The notes under the pieces are model-generated. The model saw nothing but the letters and a program-made list of their open reading frames with translations, did no database searches and was not told the DNA's origin. DNA of 64,000 bases, from NCBI GenBank assembly GCA_027660625.1, contig JAQDNC010000005.1, positions 62,001 to 126,000 on the forward strand, written 5' to 3'. Source of the DNA: Coriobacteriaceae bacterium AM100-PB1-1D-6A. Lineage in GTDB: Bacteria > Actinomycetota > Coriobacteriia > Coriobacteriales > Coriobacteriaceae. Numbering within the stretch: the stretch's first letter is position 1; the number at the start of each line of letters is the position of its first letter. Positions 8,419 to 16,891 of the stretch are shown here, one piece after another. The translations under genes and the position numbers were made by a program.

Positions 8419-9048
8419 ATGATCAAGGCAGTGCTGTTTGACATGGACGGCGTGCTGGTCGATACCGAGTGGTTCTACAACCGTCGTCGCGTGGCGTTTA
8501 TGGAAGAGAAGGGCTTTCACTTTGACGAGATCCCCGATCTTTCGGGGTCTAACGAGCCCGCCATTTGGAAGTCGCTGGTACCTGACGATGTTGAGCTGCG
8601 CGAGCGCCTGCGCGTGGAGTACAAGCAGGTCTACAGCCCAGACCATCCCGTTCCGTATGCCGAGCTGCTCAACGAGCAGACGGAGCCGGTGATGCGCAAG
8701 CTGCACGAGCGCGGCGTGAAGTGCGCCATCGCAAGCTCGTCCTATCGCGAGCTCATTGACGAGCTGGTGGGGATTGCCGGTATCGCCGACGTGCTGGACT
8801 ACACCATCAGCGGTCACGAGTGCAGTGCGTTTAAGCCCGACCCCGAGATCTACCTGCGTGCCATGGAGGCGCTGGGGGTGGAGCCTGCCGAATGCCTGGT
8901 TATCGAGGACTCGCCTTTGGGCATCGAGGCCGGCAAGCGCTCCGGCGCCCGCGTCCTGGCGCTGCGTCCGCACGAGGGCGTCAACCTAGATCAGTCCGCC
9001 GCCGACGTTGTCATCGACAGCCTGACCGACATTTTGGCCGCTTTGTAG
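8419..9048 (+). CDS. HAD-superfamily hydrolase, beta-phosphoglucomutase-like
   Basis: This 209-residue HAD phosphatase or phosphomutase has the nucleophile motif F-D-M-D-G-V-L-V-D-T (Asp8 and Asp10), a helical cap (about 17-85), motif II I-A-S-S-S, Lys in S-A-F-K-P-D-P-E-I-Y and the acidic motif V-I-E-D-S-P-L-G. This is the beta-PGM/DOG phosphatase subfamily acting on sugar phosphates. The ATG at 8419 follows AAAGGAGATACGT. It lies behind the SIS gene but after a terminator, so it likely has partly separate expression. Substrate could be a hexose or glycolytic phosphate. Confidence 0.87.
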   Translation: MIKAVLFDMDGVLVDTEWFYNRRRVAFMEEKGFHFDEIPDLSGSNEPAIWKSLVPDDVELRERLRVEYKQVYSPDHPVPYAELLNEQTEPVMRKLHERGVKCAIASSSYRELIDELVGIAGIADVLDYTISGHECSAFKPDPEIYLRAMEALGVEPAECLVIEDSPLGIEAGKRSGARVLALRPHEGVNLDQSAADVVIDSLTDILAAL

Positions 9049-9145
9049 TGTCAATCCGCCGCGAGAAGCATTGGTTCACGCGTCTTTTGCTGCGGATTGG
9101 CTTAATTTGTCCTCTATTTGGATTCGTTTGGCTTCGATTCGGACT

Positions 9146-9264
9146 AAGTGAGTAGACTTTTTGGTGCAGTACGAGCGCAAAGTGCATCTGCTCTAGCAAA
9201 ACCGCAGGTCACAGGGGTGGCGGTTTTGGGTGTGCTCGGCAGATCGTAAAAAGTCTACTCACTT
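9146..9264. repeat. Palindromic element with 17-bp perfect arms
   Basis: AAGTGAGTAGACTTTTT (9146-9162) is exactly complementary to AAAAAGTCTACTCACTT (9248-9264). The intervening 85 bases contain an AAAACCGCAGG segment and a GGCGGTTTTGGG segment that can also pair, giving a cruciform-like element between the HAD and YitT genes. Confidence 0.7.
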
Positions 9265-9403
9265 GTAATTTGGGCCTTTGGTCGTGGAGGCTGTTGGTCC
9301 CGCTTTGGTTGTCGAGAGAGGGTGAATTGAAGCGCCCCCGCACGCTCCATGCTACAATCGCGGGCATGCCCCACAACTACATCTGCCTTCGAAAGGAGCT
9401 TCC

Positions 9404-10411
9404 GTGGCGAACGCCATCGATCAGCTCACGGACCGCGTGCTCGTGCTCGGCCGCCTCACCATCGTCCGCCGTGCCATTACCGCCGTGGCGGTCACAATTT
9501 CTGCCGTCCTCCAAACATTCCTGATCCAGGCGTTCATTCAGCCCGCCGACCTGCTTCCGAGCGGTCTCACCGGCGTCGCGGTCCTGCTCGATCGCGTTAC
9601 CTCGCTGGGCGGCGTTCACATCGACATCTCGCTCGGCATGCTTGCGCTCAACATTCCCGTGGCGCTCCTATGCTGGAGCGGCATTAGCAAGCGCTTCGTC
9701 ATCTTCTCGATGATGCAGGTCGTGCTCTCGTCGCTGTTCCTCAACGTCTTTCACTTCGCTCCATTTTTGGGCGACAAGATTATGCTCATCATTTTTGGCG
9801 GCGTGGTCTCGGGTCTGGGCGCTGCCATCGCGCTAAAGTCCGGCGCATCTACCGGTGGCACCGACTTTATCGCGCTGTGGGTCTCCAACCACACGGGCAA
9901 GACCATCTGGGGCGTTATCTTTGGTTTCAATTGCTTTATTCTGGCGATCTTTGGTTTTATGTTTGGCTGGGACAACGCGGCGTACTCCATCGTGTTCCAG
10001 TTTATTTCGACCAAGACCATCGACAGTTTCTATCGTCGCTACGACCGCGTGACGCTGCAGATCACGACGCGCAAGGCAGACGAGGTCATGACCGCCTATG
10101 TTGACCATTTTCAGCACGGCATTAGCTGCGCCGAGGTCATCGGCGGATACAGCCGCGAAAAGATGTACCTGCTGCACGCCGTTGTATCGACCTACGAGAG
10201 CCAGGACATTATCAAGCTGGTGTGCGACATTGATCCCGGCGCCGTGATCAATGTGTTCCACACGCTCAACTTTGTGGGCGGCTGGTGGGGCGGTCATGTC
10301 GACGAGCCCATGCCCACGGCCGTACCCGATCCCGACAAGCCCGCGCGTATGACCAGCAGACAGGCGCGCCTCAGCGAGCAGGACAGCCTGCAGCAGGACG
10401 ACGGCAGGTAG
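9404..10411 (+). CDS. YitT family membrane protein (DUF161/DUF2179)
   Basis: This 335-residue protein has about five or six membrane helices in the first 190 residues (V-T-I-S-A-V-L-Q-T-F-L-I-Q-A-F, L-L-P-S-G-L-T-G-V-A, the conserved S-G-A-S-T-G-G-T-D motif). The soluble DUF2179 domain follows (about 215-300), typified by R-V-T-L-Q-I-T-T-R-K-A and C-A-E-V-I-G-G-Y-S. The role of the family is unclear. The start is GTG 9404 after GAAAGGAG. The C-terminal tail of about 40 residues is charged and Gln-rich, longer than most members. It is transcribed alone, with a terminator after it. Confidence 0.88.
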   Translation: MANAIDQLTDRVLVLGRLTIVRRAITAVAVTISAVLQTFLIQAFIQPADLLPSGLTGVAVLLDRVTSLGGVHIDISLGMLALNIPVALLCWSGISKRFVIFSMMQVVLSSLFLNVFHFAPFLGDKIMLIIFGGVVSGLGAAIALKSGASTGGTDFIALWVSNHTGKTIWGVIFGFNCFILAIFGFMFGWDNAAYSIVFQFISTKTIDSFYRRYDRVTLQITTRKADEVMTAYVDHFQHGISCAEVIGGYSREKMYLLHAVVSTYESQDIIKLVCDIDPGAVINVFHTLNFVGGWWGGHVDEPMPTAVPDPDKPARMTSRQARLSEQDSLQQDDGR

Positions 10412-10454
10412 AGTGTTGGTATTTTGCCGGCACGGCGCAATCCTGTCCGCTTGA

Positions 10455-10492
10455 GCCTCCCGAAAGCCTCGCTGCTTTCGGGAGGCCTTCGT
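10455..10492 (+). terminator. Terminator after yitT-like gene
   Basis: Perfect 13-bp stem GCCTCCCGAAAGC (10455-10467) / GCTTTCGGGAGGC (10474-10486), followed by a short T-rich stretch. Confidence 0.8.
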
Positions 10493-10506
10493 TTGCCCAG
10501 ATAAAA

Positions 10507-10594
10507 CCTACCAAAATGAAGCTGTCGCTTTTTGGTAGGGAGGGTGTATCGTTTTATCATTATGAGGTAACATGAAACTAGACGTTATATACGT
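10507..10594 (+). promoter_or_regulatory. Palindrome and promoter/operator region before GntR gene
   Basis: CCTACCAAAA (10507-10516) and TTTTGGTAGG (10530-10539) form a REP-like hairpin. Downstream, ACGTTATATACGT (10582-10594) is near-palindromic and contains the CGTTAT word also found in the PTS operon operator at 4513, which suggests that the GntR protein encoded at 10632 autoregulates and controls that operon. Confidence 0.45.
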
Positions 10595-10631
10595 ATTAGT
10601 TATTTCGATATTTCGATAAGAGTGATTAGAT

Positions 10632-11351
10632 ATGCCTACACCCAAAAATGCACCGCTTTACCAGCAGATTTATGACGAAATCAAGGATGCGATCGAGAAA
10701 GGTGTTTATGCACCCAAGGAGCGTATTCCGTCCGAGCTTGAGCTAGCCGAGCAGTACGAGGTGAGCCGCATCACGGTGCGCCGCGCCGTCGAGGAGCTGT
10801 GCTCCGATGGCTACCTGGTTAAGCAGCAGGGCCGCGGCACCTTTGTTTCCACGCCGCACATCAATCGCCAGTTCCACGCCTCGACGCTGCAGACGTTTAC
10901 CGCGCTGTGTGCCAACAACGGCATGAAGGCCGGTGCACATGTGGTCGATCGCCAGATTGTGCCGGCGCGCCAAAACGAGATGGAGTTCTTTGGCCTGCAG
11001 AAGGATGCGCTGCTGCTGCATATCAAGCGCGTGCGTACGGCCGACGGCGAGCCCATCTTTGAGGAGAACATCTTTGTGCCGTTTGACGCCTACCGTGAGC
11101 TGTTGACGGCCGATCTTGAGGACAAGTCGATTTTTGCCGAGGTCGAGCGTGTTGGCGGAACGCCGATTGTCTCGGTTGGCTACCGTACGGTCGAGGCCGT
11201 TCGAGCTAACGCCGAGCAGGCGGCCGAGCTGGGCATTGCTCCGCACGATCCGCTGCTCAACCTGCGTGCCGGCTTTACCGGTCCCGATGACGAGCCGGTT
11301 TTGATGGGTAAGCAGTACTACGTGGGATCGCGCTACGTTATGGTCATGTAA
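10632..11351 (+). CDS. GntR family transcriptional regulator (HutC/UTRA subfamily)
   Basis: This 239-residue repressor has a winged helix-turn-helix at about 8-72 (P-L-Y-Q-Q-I-Y-D-E-I, R-I-P-S-E-L-E-L-A-E-Q-Y, S-R-I-T-V-R-R-A-V-E-E-L, wing Q-Q-G-R-G-T-F-V-S). The UTRA effector domain (about 90-235) includes L-H-I-K-R-V-R-T-A-D-G-E-P and a C-terminal G-S-R-Y-V-M-V. It is close in sequence to the regulator at 13649 (shared R-I-T-V-R-R-A-V-E-E-L and Q-Q-G-R-G-T-F-V), so they are probably recent paralogues. It is monocistronic; its stop codon adjoins copy 2 of the structured repeat. Ligand is probably a sugar phosphate (family knowledge). Confidence 0.9.
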   Translation: MPTPKNAPLYQQIYDEIKDAIEKGVYAPKERIPSELELAEQYEVSRITVRRAVEELCSDGYLVKQQGRGTFVSTPHINRQFHASTLQTFTALCANNGMKAGAHVVDRQIVPARQNEMEFFGLQKDALLLHIKRVRTADGEPIFEENIFVPFDAYRELLTADLEDKSIFAEVERVGGTPIVSVGYRTVEAVRANAEQAAELGIAPHDPLLNLRAGFTGPDDEPVLMGKQYYVGSRYVMVM

Positions 11352-11490
11352 GTTACGCGGTTTTACCAAACCGCGTAACGGCTCGACGCTGCAAACGCCC
11401 CTAAGCGGCAATCTGACGTTCAATCGTCGGTCGCGTACCGAAGTACGCTTCCCTCCTCTTTCACGTCACCTTGCTCGCTTAGGGGCGTTT
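11352..11490 (+). repeat. Stop-codon-abutting structured repeat, copy 2
   Basis: Hairpin 1 (11352-11363/11368-11379) is identical to copy 1 and begins right after the TAA stop. Hairpin 2 arms are AAACGCCCCTAAGCG (11393-11407) and CGCTTAGGGGCGTTT (11476-11490). Compared with copy 1, the bases differ on both arms yet still pair. The internal loop carries a different small hairpin, GCGTAC/GTACGC. Confidence 0.75.
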
Positions 11491-11672
11491 TCGCTGACTT
11501 ATGCTCAACCAGCGACGTTTGCGCGCTTGTCAAGAGATTAGCCGTTGGGAAAGTGTCCAAAAATCCCACGCTCGTTCCTTTTGGATTGCGTTGCCCGTGG
11601 CCGACGGCCGTGCGGCACCGGTCCGCGTGGCGGCGTATAATCGGCGGCAGATGACTTGGACGTTAGGAAACC

Positions 11673-13649
11673 ATGACTGATAGCATGCAGCAGATGGCGC
11701 TCGACACGCTCGGCGCCTATTTTGGCTACACCTCGTTTCGCCCGGGACAGGACCGCATGGTCGATGCGATCCTTGCCGGTCGCGATGCGCTGGGTGTTAT
11801 GCCCACGGGCGCCGGCAAGTCCATTTGCTACCAGGTGCCCGCGCTCATGCTGCCCGGCATCACCTTTGTGGTGAGCCCGCTGCTGTCGCTGATGGAGGAC
11901 CAGACCCGTGCGTTGCTCGCGGCGGGTGCGCGACCCAGCTATCTCAACTCCAGCCTTACCCCGGCCCAGCAAAATACCGTGCTCAAACGGGCACGCGAGG
12001 GCCGCTACCAGCTTATGTACGTGGCGCCCGAGCGCCTGCTCGAGCCGCGCTTTTTAGCCTTTGCGCAGGAGGCTGCGGCGGACGGCGGCATTGGCGTGCC
12101 GCTCGTGGCCATTGACGAGGCCCACTGTGTGAGCCAGTGGGGCCAGGATTTCCGCCCCGCCTACCTGCAGATTCGCGAGTTCATCGATTCCCTGCCGCAG
12201 CGCCCCATCGTGGCGGCCTTTACCGCTACGGCGACCGAGCGTGTGCGCGCGGACATTCAGCAAATGCTCGGCCTGCAAAACCCCGCGACGGTGGTGATGG
12301 GCTTCGATCGCAAGAACCTCTACTTTGGTTGCGAGGAGATGGGCGACAAGGCCAAGACTGCCTGGGTGCGCGACTACGTGATTGCGCATTCGAGCGAGAG
12401 CGGCATCGTGTATTGCTCGACCCGCAAGACGGTCGACGCGCTGGCCGCGGAGCTTGCCGAGGCACTGGGCCCCAGCGGCATTCGCGTGGGCCGCTACCAT
12501 GCCGGCATGGGCAACGACGCCCGCCGCCAGAGTCAGCGTGCCTTTATCGACGACGACATCCAGGTGATGGTTGCTACCAACGCCTTTGGCATGGGCATCG
12601 ACAAGCCCAACGTGCGCTACGTGATTCACAACAACGTGCCCGAGAGCATCGAGGCATACTACCAGGAGGCGGGCCGCGCTGGCCGCGATGGCGATCCGGC
12701 CAGCTGCCATCTGCTGTGGAACGGTAACGATTTTCGCATGCGCCGCTTTTTGATCGACCGCGGCGATGCGGTCGACGAGGCGCTCGACGACGAGCAGCGC
12801 GCGTGGGCGCTCCAGAACCGTTATCGCCTGCTCAGCCAGATGGAGGGCTACTGCAATACCACTGGCTGTCTGCGCGAATACATGCTGCGCTACTTTGGCG
12901 ACGAGGCGGCGGCCGAGCATGCGGCAGCCGCCGCGGGCGGCACGGCAGACGACGCTGAGGGCTGCGGCAACTGCAGCAATTGCCTCACGCAGTTCGAGGT
13001 CGAGGACGTCACCGATATGGCCCGCGCCGCTGTGCGCTATGTGGCCACGCGTCCCATGCGCTTTGGCAAGTCGCTGATTGCCGACGTGCTCCACGGCGGC
13101 AACACCGAGCGCATTCGCCAGATGCATCTGGACGAGGACCGCGGCTACGGTGAGCTGTCGAGCGAATCGGTTGGGCGCATCAAGGACATCATCGGCCAGC
13201 TGTGCGGCCGCGGCTACCTGGCCACCTCGCAGGGGCAGTACCCGGTCGTGGGGCTGGGCCCGCGTGCCACCGAGGTCGAGGACGAGGCGTTCGCCTTTAC
13301 CGTTAAGCGTCGCGCGTCCAAGCGCAGGGCCTCGGCCCGCGCCCGCCGTGCGGTGGATCTGCTGCGCGAGGAGGCCGAGCTGGATCAGCGCCCGCGCGTG
13401 GGCGACGATGCCGAGCTGTTCGAGCGCCTGCGTGCCCTGCGCAAGGAGATTTCGACCGAGCTGGAGATGGCGCCGTACATGGTCTTCTCTGACAAGGCCC
13501 TGCGCGGCCTGTGCCGCCTACGACCTCAGACACGCGACGAGCTTATCCAGGTCAACGGTATTGGCGAGAAAAAGGCCGATGCCTTTGGCGAGCAGTTTAT
13601 GGCGGCGATTGAAGAGTTTGAGTCCGAGCATGCACGGGATGGAGCGTAA
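11673..13649 (+). CDS. recQ: ATP-dependent DNA helicase RecQ
   Basis: This 658-residue 3'-5' DNA helicase acts in recombination and fork repair. Visible motifs are Walker A M-P-T-G-A-G-K-S (about 43-50), the DEAH box at 148-151 followed by the aromatic-rich loop C-V-S-Q-W-G-Q-D-F-R, motif VI Y-Q-E-A-G-R-A-G-R-D-G, a RecQ zinc-binding cysteine cluster near 380-440 (C-N-T-T-G-C and C-G-N-C-S-N-C), winged-helix RQC region, and a C-terminal HRDC domain (about 575-650) ending V-N-G-I-G-E-K-K-A-D-A-F-G. Length matches E. coli RecQ. ATG 11673 has AGGAAACC upstream. The stop overlaps the next GntR start by one base, so the two are translationally linked. Confidence 0.95.
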   Translation: MTDSMQQMALDTLGAYFGYTSFRPGQDRMVDAILAGRDALGVMPTGAGKSICYQVPALMLPGITFVVSPLLSLMEDQTRALLAAGARPSYLNSSLTPAQQNTVLKRAREGRYQLMYVAPERLLEPRFLAFAQEAAADGGIGVPLVAIDEAHCVSQWGQDFRPAYLQIREFIDSLPQRPIVAAFTATATERVRADIQQMLGLQNPATVVMGFDRKNLYFGCEEMGDKAKTAWVRDYVIAHSSESGIVYCSTRKTVDALAAELAEALGPSGIRVGRYHAGMGNDARRQSQRAFIDDDIQVMVATNAFGMGIDKPNVRYVIHNNVPESIEAYYQEAGRAGRDGDPASCHLLWNGNDFRMRRFLIDRGDAVDEALDDEQRAWALQNRYRLLSQMEGYCNTTGCLREYMLRYFGDEAAAEHAAAAAGGTADDAEGCGNCSNCLTQFEVEDVTDMARAAVRYVATRPMRFGKSLIADVLHGGNTERIRQMHLDEDRGYGELSSESVGRIKDIIGQLCGRGYLATSQGQYPVVGLGPRATEVEDEAFAFTVKRRASKRRASARARRAVDLLREEAELDQRPRVGDDAELFERLRALRKEISTELEMAPYMVFSDKALRGLCRLRPQTRDELIQVNGIGEKKADAFGEQFMAAIEEFESEHARDGA

Positions 13650-14407
13650 TGATGGCATCCGACGATAAAACCGAGCGCACTGAGGTGTCCGCCGTGCCGC
13701 TGTACCAGCAGGTTATGGACGACCTAAAGGGCGAGATCGCGCGCGGCGTGTACGCATCCGGCTCGCGCATTCCTTCCGAGATGGAGCTCGCGAAGTACTA
13801 CGGCGTGGGACGCATCACCGTGCGCCGCGCCGTCGAGGAGCTGTCGCGCGCGGGGTATCTCAACCGCCAGCAGGGGAGGGGCACGTTTGTGTGTGCGCCC
13901 AAGCTCAAACGCAAGATTGTCCAGAAGGGTGACGTTCAGAGCTTTTCCGAGGGTTGCGCCGCCAACGACATGGTGGCCGGAGCACGCCTGGTGTCGCGCA
14001 CGGTGGTTGCGGCGACGCGCGAGGACGCGGCGTTTTTTGGTGTGGAACCCGGCTGCGAGCTCATCGTTGTCGAGCGCGTGCGCACGGCAGACGGCGTGCC
14101 CGTCATGCTCGAGAACAACGCCTTTGTGCTGGCCGACCATCCCTATCTGCAGACGCTTGCCGACAAGGACCTCACGGACAATTCCATCTTTGCGCTCGTT
14201 GCCGAGCATTCGGGCCGCGCGCCGCTCAAGTCCGACCCCTGTGCGGTGGAGATTGCGCTTGCCGATGCTCAGGCGGCCTCGCTGCTGGAGGTGCCGGTCG
14301 GCGAGCCGCTCTTCTATATGGAGGCGTACTTTACCGATGCGGACGAGCGGCCCTTGCTGCTCGGACGCCAAAAGATCGTGGGCTCGCGCTACGTGTTCGA
14401 CATCTAA
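13649..14407 (+). CDS. GntR family transcriptional regulator (HutC/UTRA subfamily)
   Basis: This 252-residue repressor has a winged helix-turn-helix (about 17-82: P-L-Y-Q-Q-V-M-D-D-L, R-I-P-S-E-M-E-L-A-K-Y-Y, R-I-T-V-R-R-A-V-E-E-L, Q-Q-G-R-G-T-F-V) and UTRA domain (about 100-248) ending G-S-R-Y-V-F-D-I. It overlaps recQ by one base (TAATG); ATG 13652 is an equally possible start. It lies directly upstream of the SIS gene at 14552, and the spacer holds two ACAACATAGAAC elements, so it probably represses that gene. Coupling to recQ is probably positional only. Confidence 0.88.
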   Translation: MMASDDKTERTEVSAVPLYQQVMDDLKGEIARGVYASGSRIPSEMELAKYYGVGRITVRRAVEELSRAGYLNRQQGRGTFVCAPKLKRKIVQKGDVQSFSEGCAANDMVAGARLVSRTVVAATREDAAFFGVEPGCELIVVERVRTADGVPVMLENNAFVLADHPYLQTLADKDLTDNSIFALVAEHSGRAPLKSDPCAVEIALADAQAASLLEVPVGEPLFYMEAYFTDADERPLLLGRQKIVGSRYVFDI

Positions 14408-14416
14408 CGTCCACAG

Positions 14417-14495
14417 ATAGAACAACATAGAACAAGTTTGGTGAAATGACTTCACGTGCATCGTCGTGCGTGCTATAAATAGGACAACATAGAAC
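14417..14495 (+). promoter_or_regulatory. Promoter and duplicated operator before SIS gene
   Basis: ATAGAACAACATAGAAC (14417-14433) and ATAGGACAACATAGAAC (14479-14495) are 17-base direct repeats with one difference. Between them TTCACG (14451-14456), a 17-base spacer and TATAAA (14474-14479) make a plausible promoter. The second repeat would cover the start of transcription. Confidence 0.6.
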
Positions 14496-14551
14496 GACAG
14501 CAGGTACGAGCTGCCGTCGTCCAAAGCCGCCACACAAGGAGGAACATCACC

Positions 14552-15520
14552 GTGAACGCACACGATCTGGTTCAGGAAATTATCGAGCGCAAGGGCAAGA
14601 TTGAGAACGTCTTTTGGATCGCCTGCGGCGGTTCGATGATCGACCTGATGCCGGCCAACGAGCTACTCAAGCGCGAGGCCACCACGTTTACCTCGACGGT
14701 CTACACGGCACGCGAGTTTTGCCTGATGGCTCCCAAGAGTCTTGGCGAGAAGTCACTCGTCATCGCCTGCAGCCACAGCGGCAACACGCAGGAGGTCGTC
14801 GACGGCTGCGAGATGGCGCTGGCCGCCGGCGCCGAGGTTGTCGCCCTCACCGACTGCGAGGGCTCCAAGATCGATAACGGCAAGTGGACCACCTGGGTCT
14901 ATCCGTGGGGCGAAGGCGTGCCGCAGGCCGAGGTGCCGCAGGGCATCGGCGCCCTGATGGCTGCCGAGCTGCTCGACCAGCAAGAGGGTTACGAGGCGCT
15001 TGCCGACATGTACGCCGGCCTTAAGCAGATGGATGCGCTGCTGCCCGCTGCCCGCGAGAAGGTCAACGCCGAGCTAGGCGCCCGTTTTGCCGAGCTCTGC
15101 CAGCAGCACAAGTTCTTCTATATCCTGGGTTCCGGCCCCAACTTTAGCCAGACCTACGCCATGGCCATCTGCTCGCTCATGGAGATGCAGTGGCAGCACT
15201 GCTGTTACATCCACTCCGGCGAGTATTTCCACGGCCCGTTCGAGGCCACCGAGCCCGGCGTGTTCTATTTCGTGCAGCTCGGATCGGGCGAGTGCCGCCC
15301 CATGGAGGAGCGCGCGCTTGCATTCCTCAACACGCACACCGATACGGTCATGGTGCTCGATGCGCTCGAGTACGGCGTGGGCGAGGTGCCCGCCAGCGTG
15401 CGTTCGTTCCTGGAGCCGATCTTCTTCTATGCGATGAGCTGCGAGTTGCGCGCCGCCCGCGGCAAGGTGTTCGACCACAGCCCCGAGGTCCGTCGCTACA
15501 TGGGTATCGAGCAGTACTAA
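14552..15520 (+). CDS. SIS domain protein, sugar-phosphate deglycase/isomerase-like
   Basis: This 322-residue member of the same double-SIS family has motif I-A-C-G-G-S-M-I-D-L near residue 24, the phosphate loop C-S-H-S-G-N-T-Q-E-V, a Q-Q-E-G-Y segment shared by all paralogues here, a second SIS half with L-G-S-G-P-N and a G-E-Y-F-H-G-P-F-E active-site block. Its C-terminus (R-R-Y-M-G-I-E-Q-Y) departs from the M-W-K-L form, suggesting a different substrate. The GTG start at 14552 has AAGGAGG upstream. It is likely repressed by the GntR protein encoded just before. No PTS genes adjoin it. Confidence 0.8.
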   Translation: MNAHDLVQEIIERKGKIENVFWIACGGSMIDLMPANELLKREATTFTSTVYTAREFCLMAPKSLGEKSLVIACSHSGNTQEVVDGCEMALAAGAEVVALTDCEGSKIDNGKWTTWVYPWGEGVPQAEVPQGIGALMAAELLDQQEGYEALADMYAGLKQMDALLPAAREKVNAELGARFAELCQQHKFFYILGSGPNFSQTYAMAICSLMEMQWQHCCYIHSGEYFHGPFEATEPGVFYFVQLGSGECRPMEERALAFLNTHTDTVMVLDALEYGVGEVPASVRSFLEPIFFYAMSCELRAARGKVFDHSPEVRRYMGIEQY

Positions 15521-15561
15521 TCGAGCGGTATTAAGTTACCGGGATAACAACTTCTCACGTC

Positions 15562-15590
15562 GGGGCCTACGCTAAGCGCAGGCCCTGTTT
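15562..15590 (+). terminator. Terminator-like hairpin after SIS gene
   Basis: GGGCCT pairs with AGGCCC around an inner GCGCTTAGCGT-like helix, followed by TGTTTG. The T-run is weak. Confidence 0.55.
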
Positions 15591-15631
15591 GCGTTGCGAT
15601 GACCGGTTTTGTTTGTCGAAAAACGAAGTCA

Positions 15632-15799
15632 AATACTTTTCCCGAGAAGTGAACGACCTATTTTGGACCCTCGAAGCATCGACACTTTTTGGCGCCAAAA
15701 CCGCAGGAAAATCTCAATGAAACTGCAGGAAATGGCTCCCATAAAGTGTCGATGCTCCGGGGGCTCGATTTTGCTCGTTCACTTCTCGGGGAAAGTATT
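15632..15799. repeat. Large palindromic element, copy 1
   Basis: The left arm AATACTTTTCCCGAGAAGTG (continuing ...AACGA, 15632-15655) pairs with the right arm at 15775-15799 with one G-T wobble. Inner arms CGAAGCATCGACACTTT and AAAGTGTCGATGCTCCG also pair, and an AAACYGCAGGAAA word is repeated inside. A second copy at 36517-36695 has different outer arms that still pair. Confidence 0.8.
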
Positions 15800-15834
15800 A
15801 GACCTAAATGTGCGAGCGTGTTGCATGAGTCGAA

Positions 15835-15872
15835 AAGCGGGCTGCGCCGGGGATTTCCGGCGCAGCCCGCTT
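15835..15872 (-). terminator. Terminator downstream of lactate dehydrogenase gene
   Basis: Perfect 16-bp stem AAGCGGGCTGCGCCGG (15835-15850) / CCGGCGCAGCCCGCTT (15857-15872); on the minus strand a short CTTTTC tract follows. Confidence 0.8.
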
Positions 15873-15913
15873 AGTATCGCGCTTAGATTCGTAAGGTTGC
15901 GGCAGCCAGCGGC

Positions 15914-16891
15914 CTACTTTGCGTCGTAGGCCTCGGCGTCCCACCAGTCGAGCTGGGCGATGTTGTCGCGAATGTGCTGGCAGCTCTTGTGGAAGCCCTC
16001 GAGCTCGTACTCGGACAGGTCCAGCGTGTAGACCTCCTCGACGCCCTCGGCGCCGATCACGCACGGCAGGGAGGTGAAGATGCCCTCCTCGCCATACTGG
16101 CCGGTCATAAGCGTGGAGGCGGAAAGCACGGCGTGCTCGTTGTGAAGCACGGCGGCGCAGACGCGCGCGGCGGAGTTGGCGACGGCGTACTCGGTGCACT
16201 GCTTGCCCTGGTAGGTCACATAGCCGCCCTTGCGTGCGAGCTCCTCGACCTCCATGTGGTCGAAGGCATACTTGTCGGGGTTCTCGGCCTGAAGTTCGTT
16301 GAGGCTCTTACCGGCGATGGTTGCGGCCTTAAAGGCGGCCAGCTGGCTAAAGCCGTGTTCGCCGATCATATAGGCGTCGATGGACTTGGGGCTTACGCCG
16401 ACCTTCTTGGAGATCTCGGTGCGCAGGCGGGCGGAGTCCAGGCCGCAGCCCGAGCCGATGATCTTCTTGGGATTGTAGCCGGTCAGATGCCACATCTCGG
16501 TGCACACGACGTCGCAGGGGTTGGAGATACTCACGAAGATGCCGTCGAAGCCGGCGTCGACGATGCGCTTGGCAAAGGTGCGGGCGGCGTCGGTGGTAAA
16601 GAACAGCTCGCCGTCGCGGCTGCCGGCGGCCAGCGCGACCTTGCCGGCGGCGTTGACGATGACGTCGCAGCAGGCAAGCTCCTCGTAGTGGTCGTAGCAG
16701 TTGACGATCTTGGTATTGTACGGGACAAACGAAAGGGAGTCGCGCAGGTCCTGGACCTCGGACGTCACCTTGGCCTCGTTGATATCGCACAGGTACAGCT
16801 CGTCGGCAATGCCCTGCATAAGCAGGCTGTTGGCGACATGTGCTCCTACGTGGCCCTGGCCGACCACACCGATCTTACGCGTCTGGTACAT
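15914..16891 (-). CDS. L-lactate/2-hydroxyacid dehydrogenase family (L-2-hydroxyisocaproate dehydrogenase-like)
   Basis: This 325-residue NAD-dependent dehydrogenase interconverts a 2-oxo acid and an L-2-hydroxy acid. Features are the Rossmann motif V-V-G-Q-G-H-V-G (9-16), D36 for NAD ribose, S-N-P-C-D at 123-127, R157 in L-D-S-A-R-L-R and catalytic His179 in I-G-E-H-G. The mobile substrate loop (about 84-100) lacks the canonical Q/R-x-x-G-E-x-R form of LDH/MDH and reads G-S-R-D-G-E-L-F-F-T, closer to hydroxyisocaproate dehydrogenases (which accept branched 2-oxo acids). The start at 16891 is fixed by AAAGGATACGT. A far longer open frame continuing upstream to 18142 is an artefact antisense to metA. 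Confidence 0.85.
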   Translation of the reverse strand: MYQTRKIGVVGQGHVGAHVANSLLMQGIADELYLCDINEAKVTSEVQDLRDSLSFVPYNTKIVNCYDHYEELACCDVIVNAAGKVALAAGSRDGELFFTTDAARTFAKRIVDAGFDGIFVSISNPCDVVCTEMWHLTGYNPKKIIGSGCGLDSARLRTEISKKVGVSPKSIDAYMIGEHGFSQLAAFKAATIAGKSLNELQAENPDKYAFDHMEVEELARKGGYVTYQGKQCTEYAVANSAARVCAAVLHNEHAVLSASTLMTGQYGEEGIFTSLPCVIGAEGVEEVYTLDLSEYELEGFHKSCQHIRDNIAQLDWWDAEAYDAK

